Assembly: GCA_945871625.1 (NCBI GenBank)
Contig: CAMBWL010000057.1
Location: 1-6,275, forward strand
Length of the DNA: 6,275 bases
Direction: 5' to 3'
DNA from: Bifidobacterium breve
Lineage (GTDB): Bacteria > Actinomycetota > Acidimicrobiia > Acidimicrobiales > Ilumatobacteraceae
This document shows, in pieces, positions 5,553 through 6,275 of the stretch. A program made the position numbers and the translations under genes. Position 1 is the stretch's first letter. Every line of letters begins with the position of its first letter. Below the pieces are notes generated by a model. The model worked only from the letters and a program-made list of their open reading frames with translations, did not search any database and was not told the DNA's origin.

Positions 5553-6275
5553 TTAAAGTTCTTCGGCGAGTCGTCGCTTCAATTTATTGAAAGTTGTAAA
5601 GCCGATTATCAATGAAAGCACGGCAGAGACGAACAGTGCGCCGAGATCACGTAATTCAGGCGATGTGCCGTGATAAGTAGTAGCCCTAAACGCGCGTATG
5701 AATACAGCTGTTGGGTTCCAGTGCAAGATATTCTGAACGAAGTTCGAGACTTTCCCTTCAATGATTTTTGAATCATAAATAACTGGAGTGGCAAAAAACC
5801 AAAGTTGATTGATGATCGTCCAAAGGTAAGGCAAATCTCGGAAGAACACGGCGCTGACACTTAACACGAGCGCAATGCCGCCGGCGAAACACGCTAGAAG
5901 AACCATTAACAACAGCGTCATCGGTAACCAAGGTAAAATTGCGCTGCCGGCGATCAGTAGCGCCACACACACCAAACCCATCTCGATCGAGAACTGCACG
6001 AAACAGAACAAAACTTGTGAAAGCACGAGACTCTCTCGGGCGAAGGCAACTTTGCGAACAAGATTGGTGTTGCTCAAAATTGCTTGCAAGCCGACGCTAC
6101 AAATGAGTGCGAAGAAACCCCATGGGATTATCCCGGTGAGTAGATACAAACCATAGGTCGTGACGCCAGACGGATCGCCGATTGGAGCTTTGATGCCGAA
6201 CAAAAGACCGAACACAAATGTGTAAATCGCCATTTGCGCCAGAGGATTAAGAAGTGACCACGACCAACCCAAAAC
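5553..6275 (-). CDS. wzm: Polysaccharide ABC transporter permease, ABC-2 type (5' end beyond the window)
   Basis: Membrane half of the polysaccharide exporter; 240 codons are visible and the start lies past the right edge. Reading in, the first residues V-LGWSWSLLNPL match the conserved LGxxWxxLNPL block that follows the cytoplasmic N-terminus, so an estimated 30-60 residues are missing. The apparent TTG start at 6272 is therefore not the real one. Six hydrophobic segments follow in the TagG/Wzm/RfbA pattern. Numbering from Leu at 6272, landmarks are NLVRKVAFARESL (70-82, normally FPxE), VFFRDLPYLW (142-151), FFATPVIYD (159-167), HWNPTAVFIRAFR (184-196), and a basic tail KLKRRLAEEL. It converges on wzt with 4 bp between the stops. 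No hairpin plus T-run is visible at the junction, so the two transcripts probably overlap. Confidence 0.93.
   Translation of the reverse strand, partial: VLGWSWSLLNPLAQMAIYTFVFGLLFGIKAPIGDPSGVTTYGLYLLTGIIPWGFFALICSVGLQAILSNTNLVRKVAFARESLVLSQVLFCFVQFSIEMGLVCVALLIAGSAILPWLPMTLLLMVLLACFAGGIALVLSVSAVFFRDLPYLWTIINQLWFFATPVIYDSKIIEGKVSNFVQNILHWNPTAVFIRAFRATTYHGTSPELRDLGALFVSAVLSLIIGFTTFNKLKRRLAEEL

Noticed and set aside
5579..5592. Perfect palindrome TTCAATTTATTGAA near the 3' end of wzm
   Set aside because: AT-rich, inside coding sequence, not followed by a T-run in a useful position and far from any promoter; likely chance.
5553..6272. TTG at 6272 as the permease start
   Set aside because: The frame continues to the edge and begins mid-motif (VLGWSWSLLNPL); family members have a further cytoplasmic N-terminus, so the gene is cut by the window.
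1..6275. Similar TTTTGGG at the left edge and, inverted, at the right edge, as possible element ends
   Set aside because: Only about 8 bases match; the right copy encodes the conserved permease LGW motif, and the window edges are arbitrary.

Overview
This is a 6.3-kb piece of a surface-polysaccharide (O-antigen, capsule or teichoic-acid-like) biosynthesis and export locus. The base composition looks roughly balanced. Two of the five genes with visible starts begin with GTG, and good Shine-Dalgarno sites are scarce. Two divergent genes have a -10-like hexamer placed so that transcription would begin at or next to the start codon (leaderless). With the actinobacterial flavour of the dehydratase (VLGYSKRIAERLTA-type active-site segment, from memory), this suggests a moderate- or low-GC actinobacterium. 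That assignment is an inference; nothing in the window is a taxonomic marker.

Layout, left to right: (1) a possible 3' tip of an upstream gene, whose TAA overlaps the ATG of the next gene; (2) a membrane-anchored nucleotide-sugar 4,6-dehydratase of the CapD/WbpM/PglF family (+); (3) an O-antigen ligase/polymerase-family (Wzy_C/WaaL-like) membrane protein on the opposite strand, converging on the dehydratase with an 11-bp gap; (4) an 81-bp divergent promoter region with a central inverted repeat; (5) a tight three-gene + strand operon: a 120-residue coiled-coil protein, a 239-residue GT-A-like glycosyltransferase, and a Wzt-type ABC ATPase with a C-terminal glycan-binding domain; (6) the matching Wzm-type ABC permease on the minus strand, tail to tail with wzt across 4 bp and cut by the right edge of the window.

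Likely joint role: the dehydratase makes a 6-deoxy-4-keto HexNAc nucleotide sugar, and the glycosyltransferase helps build the glycan on the inner membrane face. Wzm/Wzt export the finished, possibly end-tagged chain, and the Wzy_C-family protein joins or polymerises glycan on the outer face. The unusual points are the convergent wzt/wzm arrangement, the coexistence of an ABC exporter with a Wzy/WaaL-family enzyme, a free-standing coiled-coil protein in the wzt operon, and the symmetric operator-like repeat between the two divergent units. No RNA genes, CRISPR arrays, insertion sequences or long repeats were seen.
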